Positions 49,029-58,133 of a DNA stretch of 64,000 nt are shown piece by piece. The stretch is from Candidatus Bathyarchaeota archaeon (GTDB lineage: Archaea > Thermoproteota > Bathyarchaeia > TCS64 > PIYN01), in the NCBI GenBank assembly GCA_003601775.1, contig PIYN01000012.1, positions 1 to 64,000 on the forward strand, read 5' to 3'. Positions within the stretch are counted from its first letter, which is position 1. Each line of letters begins with the position of its first letter. The notes beneath the pieces are model-generated. The model did not search any database, had not been told where the DNA came from, and saw only the letters and a list, made by a program, of their open reading frames with translations. Both the position numbers and the translations under genes were made by a program.

Positions 49029-49595
49029 ATGTCCTTGAGGCTGAGGCTCGTGAGGGGGGAGGAGGTGCTCCTCGAGGTTCCTCTCTCCCCAGAGGAGTGG
49101 AGCGAGGAGGAGCTGGTCCAGGAGCTCTTCAAGGCGGGGAGGGATGCCTATCGTTTCAGGAATTTCTGGATGGTCTTCTCAAACGAGAGGAGGCTCCGGA
49201 TGATGATCCACCTTCTGAGGGACGACGACCATGTGATGCACTTCAAGGAGTTCCAGGAGGAGCTGGGGATGAACCCCAAGAGTATAAGGGAGCATGCCAT
49301 GAGGCTCCATAGATGCGGCCTGTTGGCCTTCCCCCGGAGAGGGTGCTATCGCCTCCTCCACCGTGCGGGCCTCCGCTTCATGGTTCTGAACCTCGCCTTT
49401 AGGCGGATCTTCCGCTTTTTGACGGAGGAGTATAGAGAGGAGTGGGAGGTGGGAACATGTGGGAGCACCACCACCCACACCGCCGCTTCTTCTGGCACCG
49501 AGGTCTATGGAGACGTAGATTCCTCACCAGGGAGGAGAGGATCAAGATACTGGAGAGGTACAGGGAGTCCTTGGAGAAGGAGCTGGCGGGAGTGA
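49029..49595 (+). CDS. ArsR-like winged-helix regulator
   Basis: NERRLRMMIHLLRDDDHVMHFKEFQEELGMNPKSIREHAMRLHRCGLLAFPRRGCYRL; C-terminal ~45 aa lies in the overlap with the next ORF. Confidence 0.65.
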   Translation: MSLRLRLVRGEEVLLEVPLSPEEWSEEELVQELFKAGRDAYRFRNFWMVFSNERRLRMMIHLLRDDDHVMHFKEFQEELGMNPKSIREHAMRLHRCGLLAFPRRGCYRLLHRAGLRFMVLNLAFRRIFRFLTEEYREEWEVGTCGSTTTHTAASSGTEVYGDVDSSPGRRGSRYWRGTGSPWRRSWRE

Positions 49596-49630
49596 AGGAG
49601 CGGTTGGAAGAACTTAAGAAGGAAGAGTGA
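49457..49630 (+). CDS. Small His/Arg-rich protein with C-terminal coiled coil (DUF5320-like)
   Basis: MWEHHHPHRRFFWHRGLWRRRFLTREERIKILERYRESLEKELAGVKERLEELKKEE; ATG at 49457. Confidence 0.6.
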   Translation: MWEHHHPHRRFFWHRGLWRRRFLTREERIKILERYRESLEKELAGVKERLEELKKEE

Positions 49631-49696
49631 CCGCCCCTTTTTCTCCCTCTATTTTTTACCCCGAGCGGGCAGGGTGGGCCCTTGTACGCTGAGTAC

Positions 49697-50629
49697 CTAA
49701 GTGAAGATGGACGGAGATTCGTTCCTTTTTCCCCAGAGCGTCTCCAGGAGGAGCCAGAGGAGGGTGGGGATGAAGCCGAGGGGTATGAGGGTGACGGGCG
49801 CCCTGACCTGGGGGTTGAGTATCATGAGGACGACGACGAGGGCTGTGGTGAGCCAGAAGGCTGCAACGGCATGGCCGAGTCTATCAGCCGAGACGAGGGG
49901 CATCAAGAGTCGGCGTAAGTTGATGGAGAGGAGGAGGTAGCCCGCTATGGAGACAAGGAGGCCGAGGAGGAGGGAGGAGAGGGGTGTGAGGATACCCATC
50001 TTGATGAGATCGGCAACATCTCCGAAGGCCCCATAGCCGCCGGAGAGGAGGTATCCGGCCGAGCTGATGTAGTTCCAGTAGGCGAACCAGAGGAGGAGGG
50101 TCCCCAGGCGCCAGGGCTGGGGGCGGAGGAGAAGGAGGAGTTGGAGGGCGAAGGATATGAGGAGGCAGTTGAGGATGCCTCCCCCGATGATGAGACCCCT
50201 CTGCCAGGGTGCGAGATCAGGGAGGTCCCACCAGATATAGGAGGTCCGGAGGGGCCAGAGGAGGCTTATGCGAACTCTCAGGATACGCCCTCCGAAGAGG
50301 AGGACATAGAGGCCGTGTCCCCCGACCTCGTGCATCACCTCCGCGGCCACCTTCATGATGAGGGCCATGACGATGAAGAAGGCCAAGTTCGAGAACCCGC
50401 TGGAGGGATGAGGGATTTCTTCTCTCCTGAGACCTAAGTAGAGGCCGAGGGCCAGCGCTACGGCTCCGAGGGCCGCGAGGGGGAGGGCGTAGTCTCTGTA
50501 GGGGTGGGTGATGACGGGGAGCCAGCCGGTAGATCTCTTGGTGTAGAGGTGGCAGAAGGACGCCGCTAAGAGGAGTATCAGCGAAAGGATAAGTAGTCCC
50601 TGCTCCTTCCTCACTCCCTCCCTCACCAT
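49697..50629 (-). CDS. Polytopic membrane protein, M50 metalloprotease-like
   Basis: AEVMHEVGGHGLYVLLFGGRILRVRI within a TM region; GGGILNCLLISFALQ. Confidence 0.6.
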   Translation of the reverse strand: MVREGVRKEQGLLILSLILLLAASFCHLYTKRSTGWLPVITHPYRDYALPLAALGAVALALGLYLGLRREEIPHPSSGFSNLAFFIVMALIMKVAAEVMHEVGGHGLYVLLFGGRILRVRISLLWPLRTSYIWWDLPDLAPWQRGLIIGGGILNCLLISFALQLLLLLRPQPWRLGTLLLWFAYWNYISSAGYLLSGGYGAFGDVADLIKMGILTPLSSLLLGLLVSIAGYLLLSINLRRLLMPLVSADRLGHAVAAFWLTTALVVVLMILNPQVRAPVTLIPLGFIPTLLWLLLETLWGKRNESPSIFT

Positions 50630-50728
50630 CTATCAATATCGTCTCCACCACGATTTAATACCACGGATTAGAACAATCCTCCCCATTTGTGAGGATCTCC
50701 ATAAAAGAAGAGGAGGGCGAGGCCCCTT

Positions 50729-51886
50729 CTATAGCTGGAAGAGCTCCCTGTCGAAGTTCGTCAGGAACTCTGACTTCCTCTTCCCGACGAGGACGATGTC
50801 CTCGACACGGAGGTAGTACTCGCCGGCGTGCCAGACCTTCGGCTCCAGGGCCATGACCATGTTGGCGCGGAGGGGCTCCTCATAGGCCGGGCTGAGCCAT
50901 GGGGGCTCATGGACCTCGACGCCGATCTGGTGCCCCAGGGTCCTGGTCTTCAGCCGTGCCCGGAGATAGTCCCCATAGCCCAGTCTGTCCAGGACCCTCT
51001 CGAGGGTGGGGTAGAGGTCGCAGACCCGCATGCTGCCGTCGTACATCCTATCCACCGTCTCGAGGACGCCCTGGTGTAGGGCCTCATACCCCTTCTTGAC
51101 CTCGGTGCTGGCGGGTCCGAAGTAGAAGCTTCTCCCGAAGTCGGAGCAGTAACCGTCCATCACGAAGCCGATGTCGAAGGCGATGGAGGTCCCGGGGACC
51201 AGCCCCTTCTCCTTCGGGTAGGTGAAGGGCGTCTCCGCGACCTCGGAGCCGGACTTAACGAAGCCGACCGTCGGCGGGAAGGAGACGTCCGAGGCCCCTA
51301 AGAGGCGTCCCTGGAACTCGACCTCCAGCTCCAGGTCCCGTTGGGTGACCCCCTCCTCGATCCTCGGGAGGACCTCCTCCATCACCCTGTCGGTAAGCTC
51401 GGCAACCCTCCTCAGCCGTTCGACCTCCCCGGGGTCCTTGATCATTCTCAAGTGATCCATGAGGTCCTCTGCGCTGTGGAACTCCACGTCCCCCATAGCC
51501 TTCCCGATCTCCACCACCGTCGACCCCCAGACGTGGTCTCCCAGCCCCACCTTCCTCCCCCTCAAGTCCAGGTTCGAGAGGACCTTCCGCAGGAGTTCTC
51601 CGTAGTCCGCTCCCCTCTCCAATACTCGGATATCCCTGATCCAGGTCTCTGAGGCATGGTCGGAGAAGGCCTCGGCCAGGGTCAGGATCGGCTCCCCCTC
51701 CCTCGGCACGAAGACGTTATTCGCCCCACTCATCAGGTCTGTTCCACGCCGCCAATCGATCAGGAGGCCCGTCAAGTATTGGAAGTTCTGACAGGACCCG
51801 TAGACGACGAGGTCGAGGCCGAGGTCTGTCATCTTCTCCTGGAGGCCCACCAACCTCCTCTTGAAGTTGAGACTCACATAAGCCAC
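50729..51886 (-). CDS. Xaa-Pro aminopeptidase (M24 family)
   Basis: SIAFDIGFVMDGYCSDFGRSFYFG, RTLGHQIGVEVHEPPWL, MVMALEPKVW. Confidence 0.9.
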   Translation of the reverse strand: MAYVSLNFKRRLVGLQEKMTDLGLDLVVYGSCQNFQYLTGLLIDWRRGTDLMSGANNVFVPREGEPILTLAEAFSDHASETWIRDIRVLERGADYGELLRKVLSNLDLRGRKVGLGDHVWGSTVVEIGKAMGDVEFHSAEDLMDHLRMIKDPGEVERLRRVAELTDRVMEEVLPRIEEGVTQRDLELEVEFQGRLLGASDVSFPPTVGFVKSGSEVAETPFTYPKEKGLVPGTSIAFDIGFVMDGYCSDFGRSFYFGPASTEVKKGYEALHQGVLETVDRMYDGSMRVCDLYPTLERVLDRLGYGDYLRARLKTRTLGHQIGVEVHEPPWLSPAYEEPLRANMVMALEPKVWHAGEYYLRVEDIVLVGKRKSEFLTNFDRELFQL

Positions 51887-52042
51887 CCATCCAATAGTAT
51901 AACCCAGAAGGGTCTTAACACTTTAGGTCGTCCCGTAGGCCCACGCCCGGGTTCCTCCCCCTCCTCCTTTCCATCGAAAGACTTATTTAAAACGAAAATT
52001 CTCTTCAAGAGAAGAAAAGCTCTCTTATTGGGTAGATCCCAA

Positions 52043-53314
52043 GTGGCGTCGATCCTCAGGCAGGTCTTCTCGAACCGCAACATCATCGTCATATCATCAA
52101 CTAACATGCTCTATAGCATCTTCAACGGCCTCTGGCAGCTCTGGTGGACCCTTTATCTCATCGAGGAGCTCAAGACTCCCGTGGCCATCGTCGGCCTCCT
52201 CGCCACGATCCAGAATACGAGCCGTATCCTCTTTCAGCTGCCCGGCGGCATAGTCGCGGATCGCATCGGGCGGAAGAGGGTCATCGTCTTCGGGACATCG
52301 CTTCGGGTCATAGCGCCCATAATCCTCCTGTTGGCGAGATCCTGGGCCTGGGTCATCCCCGGGATGGTCATCAACGCCATAGCCTCCCTCTACTCCCCTG
52401 CCTTCAACGCCCTCATCTCCGAATCCCTGCCCCAGGAGAGGAGGGGGGCGGCCTTCGGGGCCTACCGCATGTTGACCTCGACGCCGAGGATATTCATGCC
52501 GGTGATCAGTGGCTACTACCTCGATGTGATGGGGATAGGCAGGGGCGTCAGGGTCGGCCTCATGATGTTCACCGCCGCGGCCCTCACCGCCGTCCTCCTA
52601 AGGGCGGCCTTCCTCACGGAGACCCTGGAGAGGGATGATGGGCAGAGATCGGCTGACCCGGATGGGGTTCCCGTTGAGGAGGAGAGGGGCTCGCCTCTCA
52701 GGCGTCTCCATGGGACCCTCCTCGCCATGCTCGTCGTCTCCGTCATCTCGGGCTTCTCCATGAGGATGGTCTGGTCCTTCCTCGCCCCCTACGCCTACTA
52801 CGAGATCGGGCTCACCACAACCCAGTACGGGCTCCTGCAGACCCTCGCCATGGGCATCTCCGTCCCCCTCTACCTCCTGAGCGGCCTCATCGCCGACCGC
52901 TTCGGCAGGATCCCCTGCATATTCCTCGCCAGGGCCCTCGGGCCCGTGGACTCGCTGAGCCTCCTGCTCCTCAGGGACTACAGGCAACTCCTCGCCATAT
53001 ACGCCGTCATAGGCGTCGCCGGGGGGCTCGGGGGCGGCAGGCTGAGGGGTGGAGGCTACACCGGGGGACCCGCGTGGCAGGCGCTGGTCGCCGACCTCGT
53101 CCCCAGCAGGGATCGGGGAAAGATAATGGGGTTGATGGGGACCGTGACGGGCCTCATCTCCCTACCGGCATCCGCCATAGGCGGCTACCTCTACGACTAT
53201 GACCCCCACCTCCTCCTCGCCCTGGGCTCGGCCCTCGAGGCCACCTCCATCCCCATCATCCTCCTCTTCTTCAGGGAGCCCAAGAGACGGAAAACCTTTA
53301 GGGGCAATCGATGA
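52043..53314 (+). CDS. MFS transporter
   Basis: GGIVADRIGRKRVIVFGTSLRVIAPIILL, SGLIADRFGRIPCIF; GTG start 52043. Confidence 0.87.
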   Translation: MASILRQVFSNRNIIVISSTNMLYSIFNGLWQLWWTLYLIEELKTPVAIVGLLATIQNTSRILFQLPGGIVADRIGRKRVIVFGTSLRVIAPIILLLARSWAWVIPGMVINAIASLYSPAFNALISESLPQERRGAAFGAYRMLTSTPRIFMPVISGYYLDVMGIGRGVRVGLMMFTAAALTAVLLRAAFLTETLERDDGQRSADPDGVPVEEERGSPLRRLHGTLLAMLVVSVISGFSMRMVWSFLAPYAYYEIGLTTTQYGLLQTLAMGISVPLYLLSGLIADRFGRIPCIFLARALGPVDSLSLLLLRDYRQLLAIYAVIGVAGGLGGGRLRGGGYTGGPAWQALVADLVPSRDRGKIMGLMGTVTGLISLPASAIGGYLYDYDPHLLLALGSALEATSIPIILLFFREPKRRKTFRGNR

Positions 53315-53336
53315 CTGATAGATCGCCGGGTCTCCC

Positions 53337-54023
53337 ATGAGGATAGAGAGGTACAGCCTCATCTCAGGGGCGAGGAGCGCTCGAGGCCTCGCCGTCATCA
53401 TCGACGTCCTCCGAGCCTTCACAACGGCGGCCTACGTCATGGCGAACGGGGCCGAACGTATCATCCCCGTCGCAAGCCTCGAGGAGGCCTTCGAGCTGAA
53501 GCGCCTACATCCTGAGTGGGTGCTGATGGGCGAGCGGGATGGGAGGAAGGTTGAGGGATTTGACTTCGGGAACTCCCCCTATGAGGTCAGGGACGTGGAC
53601 TTCACGGGTAGGACGGTGATCCAGACGACGAGTGCCGGGACCCAGGGGGTGGTCAACGCGAGGGAGGCTGAGGAGGTGGTCCTGGGGAGCTTCGTCACGG
53701 CGGGGGCCATCGTCAAACATATTCAGAGGGTCCACCCCGAGGTCGTCTCGCTCGTCGCCATGGGGAGCCGCGGCATCGAGCCCGCTGAGGAAGACGAGCT
53801 CTGCGCCGACTACATCGAGGGATGCCTTAAAGGCGGCACCCCCGACTTCAAGGAGATCAAGGAGCGCATCAGGGATTCCCCCTCGGGGGCTAAGTTCTTC
53901 GACCCATCCTACCCGGAATTTCGTGAGGAGGACTTCCATTTGGCCTTGGAACTCGACCGATTTGACTTCATCCTCAAGACCATCAGAGATGATGGCGTAT
54001 ACATCATCAAGGAATGGCCCTGA
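53337..54023 (+). CDS. comB: 2-phosphosulfolactate phosphatase family (ComB)
   Basis: LAVIIDVLRAFTTAAYVMANGAERIIPV, LMGERDGRKVEGFDFGNSPYEV, TVIQTTSAGTQGV, LVAMGSRGIEPAEEDELCADYIEGCLKG. Confidence 0.88.
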   Translation: MRIERYSLISGARSARGLAVIIDVLRAFTTAAYVMANGAERIIPVASLEEAFELKRLHPEWVLMGERDGRKVEGFDFGNSPYEVRDVDFTGRTVIQTTSAGTQGVVNAREAEEVVLGSFVTAGAIVKHIQRVHPEVVSLVAMGSRGIEPAEEDELCADYIEGCLKGGTPDFKEIKERIRDSPSGAKFFDPSYPEFREEDFHLALELDRFDFILKTIRDDGVYIIKEWP

Positions 54024-54150
54024 GGGGTACCTCTAATCGACGACACTGGCTCCGATATCCCTATGCCGAGGAACCCTCAGAAGGCTTGGAGATCTTCCTT
54101 GTAGGTGCCAAGAGTTTTATCCTTAGATAGAGTAGAGATCTCCGGGGGTC

Positions 54151-54906
54151 ATGAAGCCGAGACGTGCCCTTGTTCGGGAACCCGGGGATAGATATACACT
54201 CTGCATCTCGTCACACCCCCTACGCCACACTATCGACGTCTCCCTCGCCCGTAGGCAACACGCTGAGTACTGCAGGATCCTATCTGAGCTCGGCCTAGAG
54301 GTCATCCACCTTCCAAGGGATGACGACCATCCCGACTCCTGTTTCGTGGAGGATAACGCCGTCATCCATGGCAGGAGGGCCCTCATCTGCCGGATGGCGA
54401 AGGAGAGCCGCCGGGGAGAGGAGGTAGCCGTCGAGGAGGCCCTTAGGGAGTATATGCCTGTTAAACGGGCCGTCCCTCCAGCCACCATCGAGGGCGGGGA
54501 TGTCATCCACCTCCCGGACCACCTCATCAGCGGGGTGACCCAGCGGACGAATAGGGAGGGGATAGCCCAGATGGAGGCGTGGCTCAACGTCAAGGTCGAG
54601 ACGATCGCCGACCCCCGGATCGTCCACCTGAAGAGCTACGTCACCTATCTCGGCAGGGGAATGATGATCGCGACGAGGACCTACGCCGACCACCCCGCGC
54701 TGAGGGCGTTCAACGTCCTCGTCGTCGGGGACGACGAGTCCTACGCCGCCAACACCCTCGCCATCGGGGATACCGTTCTGATGCCGAGGGGATATCCAAA
54801 GTTGCAGAGGCTGGTGAAGGAAGCCGGGTTCGATGTGATCCCCGTGAATGTGAGCGAATTCCAGAAATGTGAGGGGGCCCTGACCTGCCTCTCCCTCCTT
54901 TTCTAA
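54151..54906 (+). CDS. Dimethylarginine dimethylaminohydrolase / arginine deiminase family protein
   Basis: DDDHPDSCFVEDNAVIHGRRALICRM, IEGGDVIHL, SGVTQRTNREGI, EFQKCEGALTCLSLLF. Confidence 0.87.
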   Translation: MKPRRALVREPGDRYTLCISSHPLRHTIDVSLARRQHAEYCRILSELGLEVIHLPRDDDHPDSCFVEDNAVIHGRRALICRMAKESRRGEEVAVEEALREYMPVKRAVPPATIEGGDVIHLPDHLISGVTQRTNREGIAQMEAWLNVKVETIADPRIVHLKSYVTYLGRGMMIATRTYADHPALRAFNVLVVGDDESYAANTLAIGDTVLMPRGYPKLQRLVKEAGFDVIPVNVSEFQKCEGALTCLSLLF

Positions 54907-54926
54907 TCCTCCCATAAGTCCAGTGG

Positions 54927-55022
54927 CGGGCTCGGTGGGATTTGAACCCACGACCTCCAGCTCCGCAGGCCTACGCGCCGAGGGATCGGCTTAGCGTCTT
55001 ATCCTGACTGGACCACGAGCCC
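54927..55022 (-). tRNA. tRNA-Arg(GCG) with ~21-nt insertion on the 5' side of the anticodon stem
   Basis: GGGCTCG..CGAGCCC acceptor, T arm GTGGG TTCAAAT CCCAC, anticodon loop CTGCGGA with 3' stem GCTGG; 5' stem CTA..GC interrupted by AGCCGATCCCTCGGCGCGTAG; CCA encoded. Confidence 0.82.
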
Positions 55023-55123
55023 CCGTGAACTCGGCTCTATCAACATCTCACTTGAAGAGGAGTTATTATAGTTTTTCTTATCGTTGTGGCTCGATCTCTC
55101 TTGATTACTCTGGAATTAGATTA

Positions 55124-55263
55124 AAGGAGTTTATTGCATGGACCTGGGTAATATCATCAATTATCCAAACACACTTATTCATCTTCAGAAACGGCGGAAG
55201 ACGTTGGAAGTCCTTCCAAGGTCCTTAAGGGAGGAAGAAATCATCCACTGGAATAAACTCCTT
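55124..55263. repeat. 140-bp segment bounded by perfect 12-bp inverted repeats
   Basis: AAGGAGTTTATT at 55124-55135 and AATAAACTCCTT at 55252-55263; inner hairpin TTGGAAG-TC-CTTCCAA near 55204-55219. Confidence 0.7.
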
Positions 55264-55310
55264 ATAATCCATTAGTTTAGCGTATCCTCAAAAAGAGGGA
55301 TTAGAGGGAT

Positions 55311-56395
55311 TTATTCTCCCCAGGCTTTCCTGAAGACCCTCAACCAGTTCTCGCCAAGGATCTTTCGTATCTCCCTGTCTGAGTAGCCTCTCGCTATTAG
55401 GCCCTTGGCTAGGTTGGGTAGCTTGTCTATGGAGTCCAAGCCTTCGGGGTAGTCGTAGGTTCCCTGGGGGGTCGGCCTCCCCCAGATATCTGGTCTACGG
55501 TCCAGGAGCCTGTGCCTCTCCAGGGGCCAGCCCTCGATGAGGTCGAGGCCTATGCCCACGTGTTCAACCCCGACGAGGTCCGAGATGTAGTCGATGTGGT
55601 CGAGGACGTCCTCGATCGTTGGTCTCTCCCCCTGCTCCATCTTCGTCCACTTGACGAAGGAGGGGAAGGCGACGACCCCGATGACCCCACCCTTCTCTGC
55701 AATCGCGTGGATCTCCTCATCCGTCCTATTCCTCACGTTGTCGCAGAGAGATCGGGCGTTGCTGTGGGTGGCCACGGGGAAGTCGGAGTACTCGCAGCCA
55801 TCGAGGGTGTCCTGCACGCCGAGGTGGGAGCAGTCGAAGAGCATGCGGAGCCTGTTCATCCTCTCCACCAGTTCAAGCCCCAGGCGGCTCAGCCCCCCGT
55901 TGCTCCTCTCCCCACAGCCATCGGCGAAGACGTTCCTCTCGTTGTAGGTGGGCTGGAGGATCCTCAGCCCCAACCGGTGGTATACTGGAAGGAGATCGAG
56001 GTTCGGGGGCGGCCCGACGAGGAAGTCGGCGTGCTGCGAGCCGAAGACCACGGCGACTCTCTCCCCCTCCTTAGCCCTCAGGACATCCCCGCCCTCGTCA
56101 CCGGACCGAGGACCACATCAGGGTTCTCCTCGATGAGCCTATACCTCCCGGCGCAGGAGGTCAGGTCCCTTATGCCCAGGTAGGTGCAGGTCACACCCGA
56201 GTCCCTGATCTTCCTCATGTACTCGTCGTCGATGACGGAGGCCTGGAGGCAGTCTATCACAATCGACTGCCTGTAGAGTTCCAGGGCGTGCTCCTCTTCA
56301 TCCCTACTCAGGTCAACGATCCTCCTCATAACTCTTCTCAAGAGATAAAGAAGGGGCTCCGTCCTTAATGCTTTATCGAAGTGACTCGCGGTCAC
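55311..56395 (-). pseudogene. Peptidase M19 (membrane dipeptidase) split by a frameshift
   Basis: ORFs 56078-56395 (N-term, IDCLQASVIDDEYMRKIRDSG) and 55311-56051 (rest, FDCSHLGVQDTL, VATHSNARSL, VEHVGIGLDL) joined as GPVTRAG/DVLRAKEGERVAVVFGSQHADF by adding one G. Confidence 0.75.
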
Positions 56396-56431
56396 CCCTC
56401 GATTTATGAAGCAGATGCCACATAGATCGTT

Positions 56432-57484
56432 GTGAGAGGGATGAGGACGAGGACCCTGCTACAGGTGGTCGATACCCACACCGAAGGGGAGCCGACGAGG
56501 ATCGTCTTGGCGGGTCTTCCAAGGCTGGAGGGTTCCACGCTGTTTGAGAAGAGAAGATTTTTGGCGGAGAGGCTCGACCACCTGAGGACCAGCCTACTGC
56601 TGGAGCCTAGGGGGCACGACGATCAGTTCGGAGCCCTGGTCCTGCCGACTGAGAGGAGGGACGCCGATTATGCCCTCCTATTCATGGACACTGAGGGCTA
56701 CCTCGACATATGTGGCCACGCAACCATAGGGGTAACGACGGCACTCATCGAGATGGGTATGGTGGAGCCCAAGGAACCCCGGACCACCGTGAAGTACGAG
56801 ACGGTGGGGGGATCGTGAGCGCCGTTGCCCGTGTCGAGGGAGGCTCCGTCACCGAGGTGACGCTGGTGGGTGCCGAGCTTCTATCTGGGCTCCTATGAGA
56901 TAAGGGTGGGAGGGATGACCCTCCTCGTTGACATCGCCTATGGCGGCAACTTCTATGCCATAGCCGAGGCAGAGGGTCTGGGGACCCAGGTTCGACGGGG
57001 GTATATCGCCGAGCTCGTTGAGAGGGGCATCCTCCTGAGAGACGTGGCCCGTCGCCAGGTACAGGTCTCACACCCTGACTTCCCCGACGTCCCTATGGAG
57101 GTCAACCTGGCGATGATCACGGATAGGCCTGAGCTGCCTCACAGCGACGGGAAGAATATCGTCGTGTTTGGGAGGGGGCAGTTTGACAGGAGTCCCTGTG
57201 GGACGGGGACGGCGGCGAGGCTCTCGGCGATGTACAGTAAGGGGCTCATAGGGGTTGGGGAGGAGTTCATCCATGAGAGCATCATCAACACAACTTACAG
57301 GGCGAGGATCCTGAGGACGACGAAGGTGGGGCCCTACGAGGCTGTGGTGCCGGAGATAACCGGCAGGGCCTTCATAACCCAGATGGCCACCGTAGTAGTG
57401 GACCCCAGAGACCCTCTGTGGAGGGGCTTCAGCCTGACCTCATTCAAGTCCTCCGGCTTGGAGACCGGGACTCTCCACACTTAA
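56432..57484 (+). pseudogene. Proline racemase / hydroxyproline epimerase family, two apparent frameshifts
   Basis: ORF 56432-56818 (DICGHATIGVTTALIEMG) then IVSAVARVEGGSVTEVTLV in a second frame, then 56870-57484 (PSFYLGSYEIRVGG..., DRSPCGTGTAARLSAMYSKG). Confidence 0.75.
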
Positions 57485-57494
57485 ATCCAGGTAG

Positions 57495-58133
57495 ATGCAG
57501 GTAGATAACGGGATGAAGAGGCCTAGAGTCCTGAAGGCGGTGGAGGAGGCCATAATCGAGGCGGCGGAGATCGTCAGGGGTGGAGGGGTCGTCGTCTATC
57601 CGACGGAGACGGTCTATGGGTTGGGCTGCGACCCCTTAAACCCCGAGGCGGTCTACCGCCTCCTCAGGGTCAAGGGAAGGGGGAGGAAGCCCCTCCCCGT
57701 CGCGGCGTCCTCCGTGGAGAGGGCCCGTGAGATCGCCTACTTCACCCCCCTGGCCGAGAGGGTCGCGTCGTTGTTCCTCCCAGGGCCCCTCATGCTCATC
57801 CTCAGAGCTAAGGTCCAATTCCCTCGAGGGGTAACCTGCGGCCTGGAGACCGTTGGGGTCAGGGTCCCGGACCACCCAGTCGCGCTGAGGCTCGCCGAGC
57901 TCTCCGGGGGGTGCCTGGTGAGCACGAGCGCCAATAAGTCCGGGGAGCCGCCGCCGAGGGATGTGGAGGAGGCCGTGGCCCAGATAGGGGGGGAGGTAGA
58001 TCTCATTCTGGATGCCGGGCCCTCTCCCCTTGGACGACCCTCCACGATCTTGGACCTGACCTCTGAGAAGCCGAGGGTGCTGCGGGAGGGGCCCATCCCC
58101 GTAGAGCGGGTCTTGGAGGCCTTGAGGGGTTAG
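57495..58133 (+). CDS. L-threonylcarbamoyladenylate synthase (Sua5/YrdC family)
   Basis: GGGVVVYPTETVYGLGCDPLN, VKGRGRKPLPVAASS, GVRVPDHPVALRLAELSGGCLVSTSANKSGEP. Confidence 0.93.
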   Translation: MQVDNGMKRPRVLKAVEEAIIEAAEIVRGGGVVVYPTETVYGLGCDPLNPEAVYRLLRVKGRGRKPLPVAASSVERAREIAYFTPLAERVASLFLPGPLMLILRAKVQFPRGVTCGLETVGVRVPDHPVALRLAELSGGCLVSTSANKSGEPPPRDVEEAVAQIGGEVDLILDAGPSPLGRPSTILDLTSEKPRVLREGPIPVERVLEALRG

